A stretch of 32,253 nt of DNA, taken from the NCBI RefSeq assembly GCF_016862995.1, contig NZ_BOOA01000089.1, positions 1-32,253 on the forward strand, written 5' to 3'. The DNA comes from Acrocarpospora phusangensis. Its GTDB lineage: Bacteria; Actinomycetota; Actinomycetes; Streptosporangiales; Streptosporangiaceae. Position 1 is the first letter of the stretch. Each line of letters begins with the position of its first letter. Both the position numbers and the translations under genes were made by a program. Below the pieces are notes generated by a model. It searched no databases, was not told the origin of the DNA, and worked only from the letters and a program-made list of their open reading frames with translations. Shown here in pieces: positions 15,558 to 24,045 of this stretch.

Positions 15558-16972
15558 GGAGCTTCGATGGGCAGGCTGTCGAAGTGCCCGAGCGTGGGAA
15601 TGTCCACGTCCACCGTCACGGCCGTCTCCGGTACGTCGACATAGGTGTTGTAGAAGAAAGCCGTCTCGCCCTTCTTCCACTCCTTGTCGTAGAGCGGCGA
15701 GCACAGGCATCCGTTCTGGTTCGCCGTGGCGTGCCTGCGGCCGTTGGCGGTGTCGATCAGCACGACGCCATCGGTGCTGAACTGGAAAGGGCCGTTCCCC
15801 GACTTCCCGAAAACGTTGCCCGGCCTCCACACGCCGGCGGGGTCGGCCGGCTCGTACTTCACCGACCATTTGACCGTCACCGTCTTACCGGCCCGGCGTA
15901 ACGAGTCGATCTGTACGTCCAGGCGGTAATCGGCCCCGGACACCGCCCGCTGGGCCAGCGGACCGTCCTTCGTCTGGTCGAACACCCCGCCCGGCCGCAG
16001 CACGACCAGCAGCAACACCGCCGCCACCGCCACAGCGGCAAGAACCGCCGTGGCAGCGAGCCACCACTTCCGCTGCCGCCGCATGCGCAACGCGCCGGCG
16101 GCGATCTCGGTCGCAGGTCCTTCGACCGGGCTCCAGATGTCGTTGACGACCTCGGTGGCGGTCTCGATCGTCACCCTCTCCCGGCCGAGCAGCCGGTCCA
16201 GGAGCTGCTGCGCGGTAGGACGCCGAGCGGGATCCTTGTCCAGCGCCCGCTCCACGAGCGGCCGTAACCGCTCATCGAGCCCATCCAAACGCGGCGCATT
16301 GTGTACGACCCGGTACAGCAACTCGGGCGCTCCACCGACCCCGAAGGGCGATCGGCCGGTTCCCGCATAGGCGATGATGCCCGCCCAGGCGAACACGTCG
16401 CTCGCGGCGGTCACCCGCTCCCCCGTGGCGTGCTCGGGTGACATGTACGCGGGAGTCCCGATCACGGACTGGGTGGCCAAGGTATCGGCAAGTTGTGCGA
16501 TACCGAAGTCGATGACTCGTGGGCCGAGCGGGCTGAGCAGAATGTTCGAGGGCTTCAGGTCGCGGTGGATGACGTCGGCCTGATGGATGGCGACGAGCGC
16601 TGTGGCCACACCGACGGCGAGCGCCTCCAGGTTGGCGCCGGTCATCGGGCCCTGCGCCTCGACCACGGCAGCCAGATCAGGACCCTCGACATACTCCGTC
16701 ACAAGGTACGGCTGTCCGTTGTCCACCCCGGCGTCCAGAACAGGCGCGGTACAGAAGCGCGCCACGCGCCGTGCCGCTTCGGCCTCTTTCTGGAAACGGC
16801 GCTGGAAGTCCGCCTGGGTCGCCAGCTCTGGACGCATGACCTTCAGGGCGACCCGACGGCCCGATGCGTCGTTCGCCAGGTAGACCATGCCCATGCCGCC
16901 TTCGCCCAGCCGGCGTACGAGGGTGTAGGGGCCGATGGTCCTCACGGGCGGTACGGAGGCGTCGACATTCAT
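15554..16972 (-). CDS. Membrane Ser/Thr protein kinase (PknB-type catalytic domain, novel sensor domain)
   Basis: A 472-residue kinase. ATG at 16972, with AAGGGTGG upstream, is preferred over a TTG 12 codons earlier. The cytoplasmic kinase domain (residues about 15-265) is intact: glycine loop GEGGMG (23-28), Lys44 in VALK, catalytic HRDLKPSN (137-144), DFG (155-157), and an activation loop with Ser/Thr residues before GTPAYMSPE. One membrane helix follows (about 303-325, WWLAATAVLAAVAVAAVLLL). The outside domain (about 330-472) is a beta-rich module with a CLC pair and no PASTA repeats; I do not recognise it. It probably senses an extracellular signal, phosphorylating itself and cytoplasmic targets. 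The lamin-tail protein gene lies downstream on the same strand. Confidence 0.93.
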   Translation of the reverse strand: MNVDASVPPVRTIGPYTLVRRLGEGGMGMVYLANDASGRRVALKVMRPELATQADFQRRFQKEAEAARRVARFCTAPVLDAGVDNGQPYLVTEYVEGPDLAAVVEAQGPMTGANLEALAVGVATALVAIHQADVIHRDLKPSNILLSPLGPRVIDFGIAQLADTLATQSVIGTPAYMSPEHATGERVTAASDVFAWAGIIAYAGTGRSPFGVGGAPELLYRVVHNAPRLDGLDERLRPLVERALDKDPARRPTAQQLLDRLLGRERVTIETATEVVNDIWSPVEGPATEIAAGALRMRRQRKWWLAATAVLAAVAVAAVLLLVVLRPGGVFDQTKDGPLAQRAVSGADYRLDVQIDSLRRAGKTVTVKWSVKYEPADPAGVWRPGNVFGKSGNGPFQFSTDGVVLIDTANGRRHATANQNGCLCSPLYDKEWKKGETAFFYNTYVDVPETAVTVDVDIPTLGHFDSLPIEAP

Positions 16973-17371
16973 GACGGCCACCCTTCCGGATCTCCGGATC
17001 GCTCGCAATTGAACCTTTTATCCCAGTGAGAGTCGTACGGGTGAGCCGGTGACGCTGGGACGGGCGCCCTGACGCCTGGCGAGGTGGACTCCGGCGGCTC
17101 GGGGCCAGGGCACTGGAGACGAGGGCGTCACTCGCGTCGAAGAGTCCGAGTTCGCGTACGTCCTGTGATCAGCGCGACGGTGTTTAATCGTTCTTTGGCT
17201 GAAATTTCAGGCGATCTACCCCGCTGTGCAAGCAATTTGGGCGAAGCGAGATCGGACAAATTTCATTCGTATGCCCAATTACGGATATATACGACTTCGA
17301 GACGGTTTTCCTGGGGTCGTACCATCACGGCCCGAGGATTTTGGTTCGAACTCGCTCGAAGGGCGCATGCC
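16973..17371. other. Intergenic region between kinase and fmdB
   Basis: A 399-base gap between divergent genes. The kinase side has ATAAAAG near 17015-17021, a possible minus-strand -10, and a weak repeat TCCCAG/CTGGGA (17021-17026, 17055-17060). The fmdB side (17175-17345) is relatively AT-rich, with GATATATA near 17284 as a possible -10. A frame open upstream of fmdB across this region has coding-unlike composition, so I see no additional gene. Confidence 0.5.
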
Positions 17372-17653
17372 ATGGCGGTCTATGCCTACCGGTGTCCGAA
17401 CTGCTCTGAAATCGAGGTCGTTTTTCCGATAGGCACCGCATCCGCTTCGGCGTCATGCCCAGACTGCGGCGCGACCTCGGTTCGGGTGTTCTCGGCGCCG
17501 ATGCTGGCACGCACTCCGACCGCCTTGTCCGCCCAGCTACAACGCGCGGAGCGCAGCGCGTCCGAGCCCGAAGTCGTCACGTCCCCGCCGAGCCGGCGCG
17601 GCGGACCCAAGGTAGGCGTCCATCCGGCCACCAGTCGCCTGCCGCGGCCCTGA
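17372..17653 (+). CDS. fmdB: FmdB-type zinc-ribbon protein
   Basis: A 93-residue protein. ATG at 17372 follows GAAGGG and gives the family's usual N-terminus MAVYAYRCPNCSEIEV. Two CxxC knuckles, CPNC and CPDC, about 21 residues apart form a zinc ribbon (residues 8-35). The C-terminal half is Ser/Pro/Arg-rich and disordered. FmdB proteins are named for the putative regulator next to formamidase in methylotrophs. That arrangement is kept here, with fmdA starting 37 bases downstream on the same strand, so the two probably form one transcript. Regulation of the amidase or a chaperone-like role are both possible; the biochemical function of the family is unsettled. Confidence 0.9.
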   Translation: MAVYAYRCPNCSEIEVVFPIGTASASASCPDCGATSVRVFSAPMLARTPTALSAQLQRAERSASEPEVVTSPPSRRGGPKVGVHPATSRLPRP

Positions 17654-17690
17654 CCGTCTCTGTCTCCGCAGCGCCGAAAGGAATCCCGCC

Positions 17691-18947
17691 GTGCCCGAGT
17701 TGATTTTCCCGCTCGACTCCAATCGAAGGTTCATCGACCAGGCCAAGATCGGTCACAACCGGTGGCACCCGGAGATTCCCCCCGTGGCCTGGGTCAAGCC
17801 CGGCGACAGCTTCCGAGTCCACTGCCGGGAATGGTTCGACGGCGCGATCCACAACGACGACTCCGCCGAGGACATCCGCGATGCCCCGCTGACGACGGTG
17901 CACGCGCTCAGCGGTCCGTTCGGGGTCGAAGGAGCCGAGCCGGGCGACCTGCTGGTCGTGGACATCCTCGATGTGGGCCCGATCCCGCAGGAGGACAGTG
18001 GCCCGCTGGCCGGACAGGGCTGGGGCTATACCGGGATCTTTGCCACGAAGAACGGCGGTGGCTTCCTCACCGAACAGTTTCCCGACGCGTACAAGGCGAT
18101 CTGGGACTTCTCCGGTCAGACCGCGACGTCCCGCCATATCCCTGCGGTGTCGTTCACGGGCATCGTCCACCCCGGGCTCATGGGCACCGCGCCGTCGGCG
18201 GCGCTGCTGGCGAAGTGGAACGCACGGGAGTCGGCGCTGCGGGCCACCGACCCGACGAGGGTGCCACCGCTGTCCCTGCCTCCGGAGCCTCAGGACGCCG
18301 TCCTCGGCTCGGTGACCTCGCCCCAGTTCGAGCGGATCGCGGCCGAAGCGGCCCGTACAGCGCCGCCACGGGAGAACGGCGGCAACCAGGACATCAAGAA
18401 CCTCACCAAGGGCTCCCGTGTGTTCTATCCCGTATTCGTATCCGGCGCGAACCTGTCCGTCGGCGACCTGCACTTCTCGCAGGGCGACGGCGAAATCACC
18501 TTCTGCGGCGCCATCGAGATGGGCGGCTTCATCGACCTGCGGGTCGACATCATCAAGGAGGGCATGCAGACGTACGGCGTCGGTGAGAACACCATCTTCA
18601 TGCCGGGTCGTACCGGGCCTCAGTACAGCGAGTGGCTCGCGTTCTCGGGTGTGTCCGTGACTCTGGACGGCGAGCAGCGTTATCTCGACTCGCACCTGGC
18701 TTACCAGCGGGCCTGCCTGCACGCGATCGACTACCTGACGACGTTCGGCTACAGCCGTGAGCAGGCTTACCTGCTGCTCGGCGCCGCGCCGATCGAGGGC
18801 CGGCTGTCGGGGGTGGTGGACATCCCCAACTCCTGCGCCACCGTCTACCTGCCAACCGCGATCTTCGATTTCGACGTCCGCCCGAGCGCGTCCGGACCTG
18901 TCCAGATACCGCGGGGCAGCAGCGCGCCACATGCCCGCTTCGACTGA
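17691..18947 (+). CDS. fmdA: Formamidase (acetamidase/formamidase family)
   Basis: A 418-residue cytoplasmic amidohydrolase expected to convert formamide to formate and ammonia. GTG at 17691 follows AAAGGAA with an 8-base gap. Family signatures run the full length: FIDQAKIGHNRWHPEIPPVA, the GDLLVVDILDVG strand, HPGLMGTAPS, a NGGNQDIKNLTKGSRVFYPV segment, LHFSQGDGEITFCGAIEM, and MPGRTGPQYSEWLAF. Length matches known FmdA enzymes (about 405-420) and no key segment is missing. It follows fmdB directly. Its likely job is nitrogen scavenging from amides; no transporter gene is adjacent. The neighbouring acetamidase branch accepts acetamide, so the preferred substrate is not certain. Confidence 0.95.
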   Translation: MPELIFPLDSNRRFIDQAKIGHNRWHPEIPPVAWVKPGDSFRVHCREWFDGAIHNDDSAEDIRDAPLTTVHALSGPFGVEGAEPGDLLVVDILDVGPIPQEDSGPLAGQGWGYTGIFATKNGGGFLTEQFPDAYKAIWDFSGQTATSRHIPAVSFTGIVHPGLMGTAPSAALLAKWNARESALRATDPTRVPPLSLPPEPQDAVLGSVTSPQFERIAAEAARTAPPRENGGNQDIKNLTKGSRVFYPVFVSGANLSVGDLHFSQGDGEITFCGAIEMGGFIDLRVDIIKEGMQTYGVGENTIFMPGRTGPQYSEWLAFSGVSVTLDGEQRYLDSHLAYQRACLHAIDYLTTFGYSREQAYLLLGAAPIEGRLSGVVDIPNSCATVYLPTAIFDFDVRPSASGPVQIPRGSSAPHARFD

Positions 18948-19182
18948 ATCACTTCCGTGGTCGTGAATATTTCTCCATAGGATCTGTCGCAAATTATCGC
19001 CGCTGCCCTGGCCTTGGGAGTTCCATCGCGTTCCAGGACGTGACGAATCGACCCAGAAATGGAACATATATGACGTGATTTGTGCCGCATTTTATCTGTG
19101 GATTGTGGCACACAAGATTCCCGCTTCCTCTCTTTCAATGGCCGAGTCGCAACACAGGACTCCTCATTGGAAAGGGAGCGAC

Positions 19183-20016
19183 ATGAAAATCCTGCGAAAA
19201 CTGGTAGCGGCGGGTGTCGCGGCGGCCGGGGCATTACTGGCCCTGCCCCCGTTACCGGCAGCCGCGGCACCGCCGCCCGGCAGCCTGGTACCAGTGCAGC
19301 AAACCGTCTTCGGCCAGGTCGGCAGACGGGTGAGCGGGAATGTGGGCTGCCCGGTGAACACGCGGGTCGTGGCCGCGGGCATGCAGGGCAATGCCGTACT
19401 CAACGGGCTTGTCCCGCAGCCCAACTTCCAGGCCGTCATCGCGGAGGGAACCATCCAGCCCGGCCCCGCGGGCAGCAACTTCATGATTATTCAGGCAATC
19501 TGCGCCCCGGTGGCCACCTTGCAGGGCTGGATCCCGGTGCGGCAGACGTTCGCCTTCGCCGGCTCGAACAAGCGCCGGGCGATCCTGACCTGCCCGTCCG
19601 GCATGTACGCGGCCGGCGGTGGCGGCATCGTCCTGAACAACAGGGGCGTGTTCAGCACCACCAGCTTCGGCATGGTGGCCAACTCGATGACGGCGGCCGG
19701 CAACGCGTGGCAGGTCACCGTCTCCACCGGCGTCCCGAGCGACACCGTGGAGGTGATCACGATGTGCGCTCCGCTCGACGGCTCCTTCGTCGACCAGGAT
19801 CACGCCAACGTGGTCAACGGGACTGCCTCCAAGCAGAACCTGTGCGACAACGGCCGAACCGTGCTCAGCGGCGGGGTGTACCTGTCCAGGGCCGACGGGA
19901 CGGAAGCGGACGGTTTCATCACGCACACGGTGCCGTCCGGCACCAGGGGCTGGTTCGTCGGCGGCGGATCGACCACCCCCAACTCCAAGATCGTCGCACT
20001 GGCTCGCTGTTTCTGA
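19183..20016 (+). CDS. Secreted protein made of three cysteine-paired repeats, unknown function
   Basis: A 277-residue exported protein. ATG at 19183 follows GGGAG closely and gives a signal peptide (MKILRKLVAAGVAAAGALLA, then Pro/Ala-rich cleavage region). The mature part has three diverged repeats of about 80 residues. Each opens with a Cys near a Gly-rich turn (GCPVNTRVVAAG; TCPSGMYAAGGGG; LCDNGRTVLSGG) and ends with a strand carrying a second Cys (IIQAICAP; VITMCAP; VALARCF), suggesting one disulphide per repeat. I do not recognise a named domain. The upstream 235 bases (18948-19182) are AT-rich and carry GTTCCAT/ATGGAAC (19020-19026, 19059-19065) and TGTGCC/GGCACA (19081-19086, 19107-19112) inverted repeats, possible control sites. 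A strong terminator follows. Confidence 0.85.
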   Translation: MKILRKLVAAGVAAAGALLALPPLPAAAAPPPGSLVPVQQTVFGQVGRRVSGNVGCPVNTRVVAAGMQGNAVLNGLVPQPNFQAVIAEGTIQPGPAGSNFMIIQAICAPVATLQGWIPVRQTFAFAGSNKRRAILTCPSGMYAAGGGGIVLNNRGVFSTTSFGMVANSMTAAGNAWQVTVSTGVPSDTVEVITMCAPLDGSFVDQDHANVVNGTASKQNLCDNGRTVLSGGVYLSRADGTEADGFITHTVPSGTRGWFVGGGSTTPNSKIVALARCF

Positions 20017-20029
20017 GTCGTACTGCCAG

Positions 20030-20063
20030 AGGAGCCCGTCCCGATTCGGGGCGGGCTCCTTTT
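20030..20063. terminator. Strong rho-independent terminator, probably bidirectional
   Basis: AGGAGCCCG (20030-20038) and CGGGCTCCT (20052-20060) pair perfectly, and the loop can pair further (CCC with GGG). A TTTT run (20060-20063) follows on the plus strand. It lies 14 bases after the secreted-protein stop and abuts the stop of the convergent small membrane protein gene. Confidence 0.9.
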
Positions 20064-20455
20064 CAGACCGTCGTGCGCTCCCGGTAACGCTGAACGAGCG
20101 CGATGAGACCACCGAAGATCGCGCCTGCTATCAGCGCCATGATGGCGCAGCGGAGCAGGGTGAATTCGGGGTTGAGCGCGACGACCACGACGAAGAAAGT
20201 GCCCGTGAACGGGAGGGTGTTGAGCCAGGGATGGCGGCGGTACAAGACGGCGGTCTCTCTGCTCCACACCAGACCGGCGAAATAGAACGCGCCGAACACG
20301 GCCCCCGCCACGATGCCCGGGACGAGACCCTGCCGCTCGGTGATCATCGACGATATCGCCGCAGTGCCGAGCAGGCTCACGACGGCGTACGTCAGGGAGT
20401 GATTCGAGTCGGGCCGCCGACGGCCGGAGTCTGCGGGCTGCTCAGTTGTCGACAT
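20063..20455 (-). CDS. Small four-helix membrane protein, unknown function
   Basis: A 130-residue protein. ATG at 20455 has GGAGGAAA a few bases upstream; the frame stays open further but that part lies opposite the sigma gene and has no ribosome site. A hydrophilic N-terminus of about 23 residues precedes four hydrophobic segments: AVVSLLGTAAISSMI, IVAGAVFGAFYFAGLVW, TLPFTGTFFVVVVALN and CAIMALIAGAIFGGLIAL. The LPFTG string lies between helices and is not a sortase signal. The gene is divergent from the ECF sigma gene (127 bases between starts) and could be under its control, but nothing in the sequence proves this. No family recognised. Confidence 0.82.
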   Translation of the reverse strand: MSTTEQPADSGRRRPDSNHSLTYAVVSLLGTAAISSMITERQGLVPGIVAGAVFGAFYFAGLVWSRETAVLYRRHPWLNTLPFTGTFFVVVVALNPEFTLLRCAIMALIAGAIFGGLIALVQRYRERTTV

Positions 20456-20582
20456 GGGATTTCCTCCAGGCGGTTGTGTACCTGGAAGGCGTTCCATTCC
20501 GTTCCGCCGAAGTGCGGCTGTCCGTGACAACGATTCGAGCCTCCGCTGCGTGGTGAAGGGTGGGAGACGGGAGGAGGCGGGC

Positions 20583-21161
20583 ATGAATCCGGAGCCAATT
20601 GGCCTACCCATGGCTGAGGAGCCCGGCGCGGAACGCAACGACGTCGCTGTTCTCCGCACCGATGTGGCCGGCGGCCGCGACGAGCAGTTCGCCGCGTTCG
20701 TCGACGCCGCCGGGTCGTACCTGCTGCACACCGCGGAACTGCTGTGCGGCGACCGGGCCCGCGCCCAGGACCTGGTCCAGGCGACTTTCGAGCGCACCTA
20801 CCGATCCTGGGGCAAGGCACGCAACGGCGACCCCAGGGCGTACGCGCGGCAGATCCTGATGAACCTGCGCATCGACGGCTGGCGGCGCACCCGCCGCGAA
20901 CTCCTGGCGGCCCCCGGCGACCTGCCCGCCCCGGCGACTCCCGACCACGCGGCCGCCGTCACCGCCCGCAGCACGGTGGTCCGCGCGCTCGCCCTCCTGC
21001 CCGTCGCGCAACGACGGGTGGTCATCCTGCGCCACCTCCTCGACCTGACCGAAGCCGAGGTCGCCCGAGAACTCGGCATCTCAGTCGGAACAGTCAAATC
21101 CCACAACGCCCGCGCGCTGACCAAACTGCGCGAAATCCTCTCAGAGGGTGATCGGTCATGA
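20583..21161 (+). CDS. ECF sigma factor, SigE family
   Basis: A 192-residue RNA polymerase sigma factor. ATG at 20583 follows GGGAGGAGG. Region 2 (residues about 32-100) contains LLCGDRARAQDLVQATFERT and ILMNLRIDGWRR, binding core polymerase and the -10. Region 4 (about 130-187) contains LLPVAQRRVVILRHLLDLTE and ELGISVGTVKSHNARAL, the -35-binding helix-turn-helix. The pattern is that of the actinomycete SigE subfamily (ECF type with short linker). Its stop overlaps the next ORF as ATGA, so it is translationally coupled to a membrane protein that is probably its control partner. Confidence 0.93.
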   Translation: MNPEPIGLPMAEEPGAERNDVAVLRTDVAGGRDEQFAAFVDAAGSYLLHTAELLCGDRARAQDLVQATFERTYRSWGKARNGDPRAYARQILMNLRIDGWRRTRRELLAAPGDLPAPATPDHAAAVTARSTVVRALALLPVAQRRVVILRHLLDLTEAEVARELGISVGTVKSHNARALTKLREILSEGDRS

Positions 21162-21943
21162 GCCCCCCAACGCCGGATGACGTCGTCGCCCGCCTACGCG
21201 AAGGCGCTCACACGATCCCCGACGTACGGTTCGACGCTTCCGCCGTCCTCGCCACGGCCCGCCGAGCACTACACCGCCGACGCCGACGCCAAACCCTCGC
21301 CGGCCTCGTCACCGCCAGCCTGATCGCCCTGACCGTGACCAGCCCGGTACGCCTCCCCGGCGTCGGCACCCTCACCATGCCCGGCAGCCAGCAGGTACGC
21401 ACCCTGCTCGGCTTCGAAAACGCGACCGCGACCCCTCCGGCACCACCCGGCCTCGACCTGAGCGAACTGTTCAACCTGTTCAACACCGAGCCGCCCTCAC
21501 CCGAAACAATGGCCAGAGAGGTCGCCGGCCTGCAAACCCACGTCCTCCCCGTACTCAAGGAAATCCAGCCCACCTGGTACGAGGACGCGCCCTGCCAGAT
21601 CCTGGAATACCCGCGCGGCACCTTCAGCGACAACGGAACCTGCGGGGGCCGCCCAGGCGAACGCCCATTCGACGCCGTCGCCCGCGCCGACCTCAACCGA
21701 ATCCTCGACGCCGTCGACCGCAGCGGCGTCCCCACCAACGAACTCATAAACGCGAGGTACGCCCCCGACGGCACCGTCGAATCCGCCGGCTTCCTCCGCG
21801 CCGAGAACGGATGGGAGTGGAACTACGCCTACCTCTACTCCCCCAACGAACAACCACGCACATGGGAAAGCGGCCTGGGCCCAGTCACCATCACCCCCAT
21901 CGGCACCACCAACTGGTGGTTCGAAAAATCCCCAGACGACTAA
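21158..21943 (+). CDS. Membrane-anchored partner of the ECF sigma factor, possible anti-sigma
   Basis: A 261-residue protein whose ATG overlaps the sigma stop (ATGA). The N-terminal 40 residues are cytoplasmic and end in an arginine cluster (LHRRRRRQT). One membrane helix follows (about 45-62, LAGLVTASLIALTVTS). The outer domain (about 65-261) has two Cys (CQILEY, CGGRPG) that may bond, and several Trp-rich strands (ENGWEWNYAYLY; TTNWWFEKSP). The layout and coupling match membrane proteins that sit next to SigE-family sigma factors. There is no zinc-binding anti-sigma motif (HxxxCxxC), so inhibition of the sigma factor is an inference from context. An 89-base gap to the convergent multicopper oxidase holds nothing notable. 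Confidence 0.8.
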   Translation: MSPPTPDDVVARLREGAHTIPDVRFDASAVLATARRALHRRRRRQTLAGLVTASLIALTVTSPVRLPGVGTLTMPGSQQVRTLLGFENATATPPAPPGLDLSELFNLFNTEPPSPETMAREVAGLQTHVLPVLKEIQPTWYEDAPCQILEYPRGTFSDNGTCGGRPGERPFDAVARADLNRILDAVDRSGVPTNELINARYAPDGTVESAGFLRAENGWEWNYAYLYSPNEQPRTWESGLGPVTITPIGTTNWWFEKSPDD

Positions 21944-22032
21944 CCCCAACCACCGCAACGGCCCGCTGCCCCTCCCCCAGCACAAAGAGTTAATCCGCAA
22001 AGCCGCGCAGCCGAGATGATCAATGCGGCTCT

Positions 22033-23496
22033 TCACTCCGGCTCGTTGCCCTCCGTACCGCCGATCATGAACGGTGTGGTCACTCCCTCGTACATCAGGT
22101 GAGCGACCAGTCCTTCCGCCGCATGCGGCAGGTTGTGGCAGTGGTCCATCCAGATGCCGGGATTGTCGGCGACGAAGGCGATCTCGTACGACTCGCCGTC
22201 GGCGACGTTGAGTGAGTCCACCCACCAAGGGCTCCCGGCGGCGGGGATTCCGTTGCGGCTGAGGACCACCGCGTGGTGGCCGTGCAGGTGCATCGGGTGC
22301 ACGTCGCCGCTGTGGTTGGAGATGCGCATGCGTACCACGTCGCCCTCGTTGACGACGAACATGGGCACATCGGGGAAGATGCTGCCGTTGACGGTCCACC
22401 ACAGGCCGGGGCGGCCGCGAAGGAAGCCCGGCCGCCGGCCGATGTCGTAGTCGAACCGTCGATCGGGCCGGTTCGGGTCGAATCCCAGCGATGCCCTCAT
22501 CCCGTACGAGAGCAGGTCCAGCGTGGTGGCCGGTGGCCGGACCACGGGCGCGTCGTACGACTTCGATCCGAGTACGACGGCCGTCGTGCCACCGAGATGG
22601 ACCCTAACCGGGGAGCCGTCCTCGGGCATGGTCACTTCGACATCGGCGCGGCCGCCCGCGGTGACGAGAACCCCGGTGTCCCGTACCGGATCGGGCCTGT
22701 TCAGGTCCGTGCCGTCCACGGCGACCAGCCGGTACGAGGCACCGCCGACCCATGCCGACATCGGACCGTTGTCGGTGTTGACGATTCGGACACGGGCCCG
22801 TTTCCCAGGCGGCACGGTCACCCGCACGTCGCCTTCGTTTCCGTTGACGGTACGGACTCCGTCGTACAGGTGCACTAGCGCGACGACGTCGACGGTCTCG
22901 GCGGGCTGTTCCGGTGGGGTCACCACCAGGGCGCCGAGCAGACCTCCCCGGACCTGCTCGTGCGACATCTGATGGGAGTGGTACCAGAAGGTGCCGGCCT
23001 GGTCGGCGATGAACCGGTAGACGTGCTCTTCACCGATACGGACCGCGTCCTGGGTGACGCCCGCCACGCCATCCGCCGCGTTGGGCACGTCGACGCCGTG
23101 CCAGTGCAGCGTGATGCCGTCCGGCACCGACCCGTTGACCAGCCGTACCTCGACCAGTTGTCCCAGCGTCGCGCGGATGACGGGCCCGGGTGACCCGCCG
23201 TTGAGGGTGAACCCGTCGAAAGCCCGCCCCGAAGGCAGCCGGAATCGTTCCTTCCCAGCGGCCAGCGTGACGGAAACATCGGCCGGACGACGCGGATCGG
23301 CGACGAGCGACGTAACGCTGCGCCCGCCCGCGACCTGCCCCCCGTGACCGCCGTGCTCCGCGTACCCCATACCCATCACGGAGTACGCCCCGGGAAGCAG
23401 ACTGTCCTGCCAAAGCCAGATCAGCGGCCCTAATACAGCTGCGGAGGCACCGCAAGCAACGGCGAGACGGAGGCCCCGGCTGTTCAGACGACCCAT
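22033..23496 (-). CDS. Multicopper oxidase, secreted or membrane-tethered
   Basis: A 487-residue enzyme with an N-terminal hydrophobic segment (LAVACGASAAVLGPLIWLW) that is a signal peptide or anchor. A His/Gly/Met-rich stretch follows (MGMGYAEHGGHGG), possibly a copper-collecting region. All four copper-ligand motifs are present: HWHG, FWYHSHQ, HPMHLHGHH and DHCHNLPHAAEGL. The usual axial Met of the type 1 site reads Leu in HAAEGL, which in other family members raises the redox potential. Three cupredoxin domains fit the length. It should oxidise a metal ion or phenolic substrate outside the cell, reducing oxygen to water; the substrate is not evident. It starts 3 bases after the stop of the small membrane protein gene and is probably cotranscribed and coupled to it. 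Confidence 0.93.
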   Translation of the reverse strand: MGRLNSRGLRLAVACGASAAVLGPLIWLWQDSLLPGAYSVMGMGYAEHGGHGGQVAGGRSVTSLVADPRRPADVSVTLAAGKERFRLPSGRAFDGFTLNGGSPGPVIRATLGQLVEVRLVNGSVPDGITLHWHGVDVPNAADGVAGVTQDAVRIGEEHVYRFIADQAGTFWYHSHQMSHEQVRGGLLGALVVTPPEQPAETVDVVALVHLYDGVRTVNGNEGDVRVTVPPGKRARVRIVNTDNGPMSAWVGGASYRLVAVDGTDLNRPDPVRDTGVLVTAGGRADVEVTMPEDGSPVRVHLGGTTAVVLGSKSYDAPVVRPPATTLDLLSYGMRASLGFDPNRPDRRFDYDIGRRPGFLRGRPGLWWTVNGSIFPDVPMFVVNEGDVVRMRISNHSGDVHPMHLHGHHAVVLSRNGIPAAGSPWWVDSLNVADGESYEIAFVADNPGIWMDHCHNLPHAAEGLVAHLMYEGVTTPFMIGGTEGNEPE

Positions 23497-23499
23497 CTG

Positions 23500-23961
23500 T
23501 CAGGCGCGCGACGCGAGACGATCTCCCTGATCCGCGGTACGGCTTCGGCGCACCAGGCGCGCCGCGTAGAACGCCGCACCGAGCAGAAGCAACGCGTTGA
23601 GGCCATGCAGGGCGCCGAGCACGGGCAGGCCGGAAGCGGACATGCCCAGGGTGATCTGCACCGCGACGGCCAGCAGGACCAGGCTCGCCCACTTCACCGC
23701 TCCGGGCACTTTGGTGAAGAAGGAGGAGACCAGCAGGATCAGCGCCGTCAACGGGATGAGTATCGTCCCGTTGAGACCGTGGATCAGGTAGCCGATGACC
23801 TCGGGGAACACGAATTCCCGGGCCTCGATGACCGCCTTGTCGAGCACACCGCCCTCCTGGATCCACTTGCCCTGACCCGCGATGCCGAAGACCACCGACA
23901 TCGACTGGATGGCGACCTCGACCATGACGGCGATGGCCGAGATTCTGTAAACGGCAACCAT
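23500..23961 (-). CDS. Four-helix membrane protein, DUF6220-like
   Basis: A 153-residue protein. ATG at 23961 follows GGAGAAGG. There are four hydrophobic helices: VYRISAIAVMVEVAIQSMSV; IHGLNGTILIPLTALILLVS; WASLVLLAVAVQITLGM; and LHGLNALLLLGAAFYAARLV. The conserved HGLNG and HGLN histidines in helices 2 and 4, plus Gln in helices 1 and 3, resemble DUF6220 membrane proteins. The paired histidines could bind haem or metal (inference). The gene sits between a LuxR-type regulator and a multicopper oxidase, all on the same strand, suggesting a shared redox or copper function. Family assignment is from pattern memory. Confidence 0.82.
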   Translation of the reverse strand: MVAVYRISAIAVMVEVAIQSMSVVFGIAGQGKWIQEGGVLDKAVIEAREFVFPEVIGYLIHGLNGTILIPLTALILLVSSFFTKVPGAVKWASLVLLAVAVQITLGMSASGLPVLGALHGLNALLLLGAAFYAARLVRRSRTADQGDRLASRA

Positions 23962-24045
23962 ATTCGCCTTCTCCTCTGGCTACGCTGCGGCATGCAGAAC
24001 GTAATTCGAGGATTCGCCCGAGGAATCGGGTGTTTCCCTATGCGC

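Noticed and set aside
17577-19067. 496-codon minus-strand ORF opposite fmdA
   Set aside because: It is a composition-driven shadow; the plus strand encodes full-length formamidase with all family segments.
20063-20455. LPFTG in the small membrane protein as a sortase signal
   Set aside because: The motif lies between two hydrophobic helices in the middle of the protein, not before a C-terminal helix and basic tail.
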